Positions 5,801-6,571 of a stretch of DNA of 6,571 nt are shown here, one piece after another (positions within the stretch are counted from its first letter, which is position 1; each line of letters starts with the position of its first letter). Location of the stretch: NCBI GenBank assembly GCA_045646245.1, contig JAZRKJ010000019.1, forward strand, positions 1-6,571, in the 5' to 3' direction. The notes under the pieces are model-generated. The model was not told where the DNA came from. It saw nothing but the letters and a program-made list of their open reading frames with translations, and did no database searches. Source of the stretch: SIG607 sp045646245 (GTDB lineage Bacteria; Bacillota; Clostridia; Oscillospirales; Acutalibacteraceae). The translations under genes were made by a program, and so were the position numbers.

Positions 5801-6571
5801 AAACAATGTATTTGCGGTGTTTCCGCAAATTGTGATATTATTTATACCAAAGCCTAAGTTTTGATTATGTCCAAACAATGCACTATATGCGGCATTATAA
5901 ACACTTTCTCCTTCTTCTAGCTGTTGAAAAAACTTTGTCGTCCACTTGTTTGCTTCTGCGCAATCTACCGCTATATTGAAGCCTATTGCAATTTCAGCCC
6001 CATTGTCAATAGCAACCTTAGGCAAATTGTTATCATTTACATTATTGGCACCGGTATGACATCCGATAAAAACAATTAATTTCATATTCGAAACAGATAG
6101 TTGAGTTAAATCGTCTACAGAAAAAACTGTTGGATAGTTATGATTGTCACTAAGTTCTATCCACGTTCCGATGACATTATTTAAAGCATCTTTATTAACT
6201 TGGCCATGACTTCTTATTGCCAAAATACAATTTTCTGGATTTGTAATCCAATTTTCAAACTGTTCGGTTGTAAATTCACCTGAATGTACAGTAGCGATAT
6301 AATTTCCATTACTGTTTATTACGTTTTTTGTGGAATTCAAGCATGTCAAATGGTCGTGAGAGTAGCCAAAAGATGAGTGAATGCAGTCAACACCAAGCAA
6401 TATTACAGAATTACCGTGATTATAATATTCCATCTCGCTGTCATGCAATTCTGTATCAGGAGTATTTATTCCGGCAAAGGCTCTTACCGTATATTCCCCA
6501 GCCGGATATTCAGACCAGTCTATATTATATTGAAAACCGTAATATCCGGTACCTTTTCCTGCCGCTGCTAC
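5798..6571 (-). CDS. Secreted CHAT/caspase-like (clan CD) cysteine protease, C-terminal part; 5' end outside window
   Basis: The frame is open to the right edge, giving 257 visible residues and no credible internal start (the first in-frame candidate is a TTG at 6448 without a ribosome binding site), so the gene is partial. Visible residues 7-45, containing GYYGFQYNIDW and PAGEYTVRAFAG, look like a beta-sandwich (Ig-like) unit common in secreted surface proteins. The rest resembles a clan CD peptidase. A strand ending in AIRSHGQ supplies the candidate catalytic His (visible residue 122). Some 49 residues later, LIVFIGCHTG supplies the Cys (visible residue 171). Then GAEIAIGFNIAVDCAEANKW and a helix with EEGESVYNAAYSAL follow. 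That order and the tail match CHAT domains, where the pattern is HG, then LSACETG, then GA..VI....VD..A. Related families (C13, C14, C25) share the His-Cys spacing. Target and activation are unknown. The next gene's ribosome binding site overlaps the stop codon. Confidence 0.65.
   Translation of the reverse strand, partial: VAAAGKGTGYYGFQYNIDWSEYPAGEYTVRAFAGINTPDTELHDSEMEYYNHGNSVILLGVDCIHSSFGYSHDHLTCLNSTKNVINSNGNYIATVHSGEFTTEQFENWITNPENCILAIRSHGQVNKDALNNVIGTWIELSDNHNYPTVFSVDDLTQLSVSNMKLIVFIGCHTGANNVNDNNLPKVAIDNGAEIAIGFNIAVDCAEANKWTTKFFQQLEEGESVYNAAYSALFGHNQNLGFGINNITICGNTANTLF

Noticed and set aside
5798..6448. Treating the TTG at 6448 as the true start of the protease-like gene
   Set aside because: The frame stays open to the window edge and the upstream codons encode a sensible domain (GYYGFQYNIDW, EYTVRAFAG); there is no ribosome binding site before the TTG.

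Overview
The window reads as a piece of a Firmicutes chromosome, most likely an anaerobic gut-type Clostridia member (Oscillospirales/Ruminococcaceae-like). This is inferred from strong AGGAGG ribosome binding sites, moderate-to-low GC, several short lipoproteins with Clostridia-style lipoboxes, an RsmI followed by a LytR-CpsA-Psr protein, and a surface serpin of the kind known from gut Eubacterium/Ruminococcus relatives. The taxonomic assignment is an inference, not a measurement.

Region 1 (1-752) is accessory. It opens with an array of small hairpins, nearly all with three-base loops. The hairpins are separated by a seven-base linker that is AATGATG in the left part and its exact complement CATCATT in the right part. 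The array runs off the left edge. It ends at a promoter and start for a four-helix-bundle protein (S23/Avd-like fold). The stop of that gene overlaps, as ATGA, the start of a YdcF-like (DUF218) gene of which only about the first 45 codons remain. A perfect 19-bp inverted repeat terminates this side and the opposing gene.

Region 2 (801-3552) is ordinary chromosome. A small lipoprotein gene on the minus strand diverges from a two-gene operon on the plus strand: rsmI (16S rRNA C1402 2'-O-methyltransferase) and a LytR-CpsA-Psr cell-wall ligase with an acidic Asp-Thr-Ser-Ser repeat tail. The ribosome binding site of the second gene overlaps the stop codon of the first. A perfect 17-bp inverted repeat terminates the operon and probably also the serpin gene facing it.

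Region 3 (3588-6571, all minus strand) is a secretion-oriented cluster. In transcription order it holds: a partial gene whose C-terminal half looks like a clan CD (CHAT/caspase-like) cysteine protease with a His-Gly / Gly-Cys-His dyad after a beta-sandwich segment; a 286-residue lipoprotein with PepSY/YcdB-like features whose ribosome binding site overlaps the protease stop codon; and a lipoprotein serpin with an inhibitory-type hinge and a likely Arg at P1. A protease, a lipoprotein and a protease inhibitor side by side could form a functional set, which is the most system-like hypothesis here. The other candidate for something undescribed is the hairpin array with its four-helix-bundle gene.
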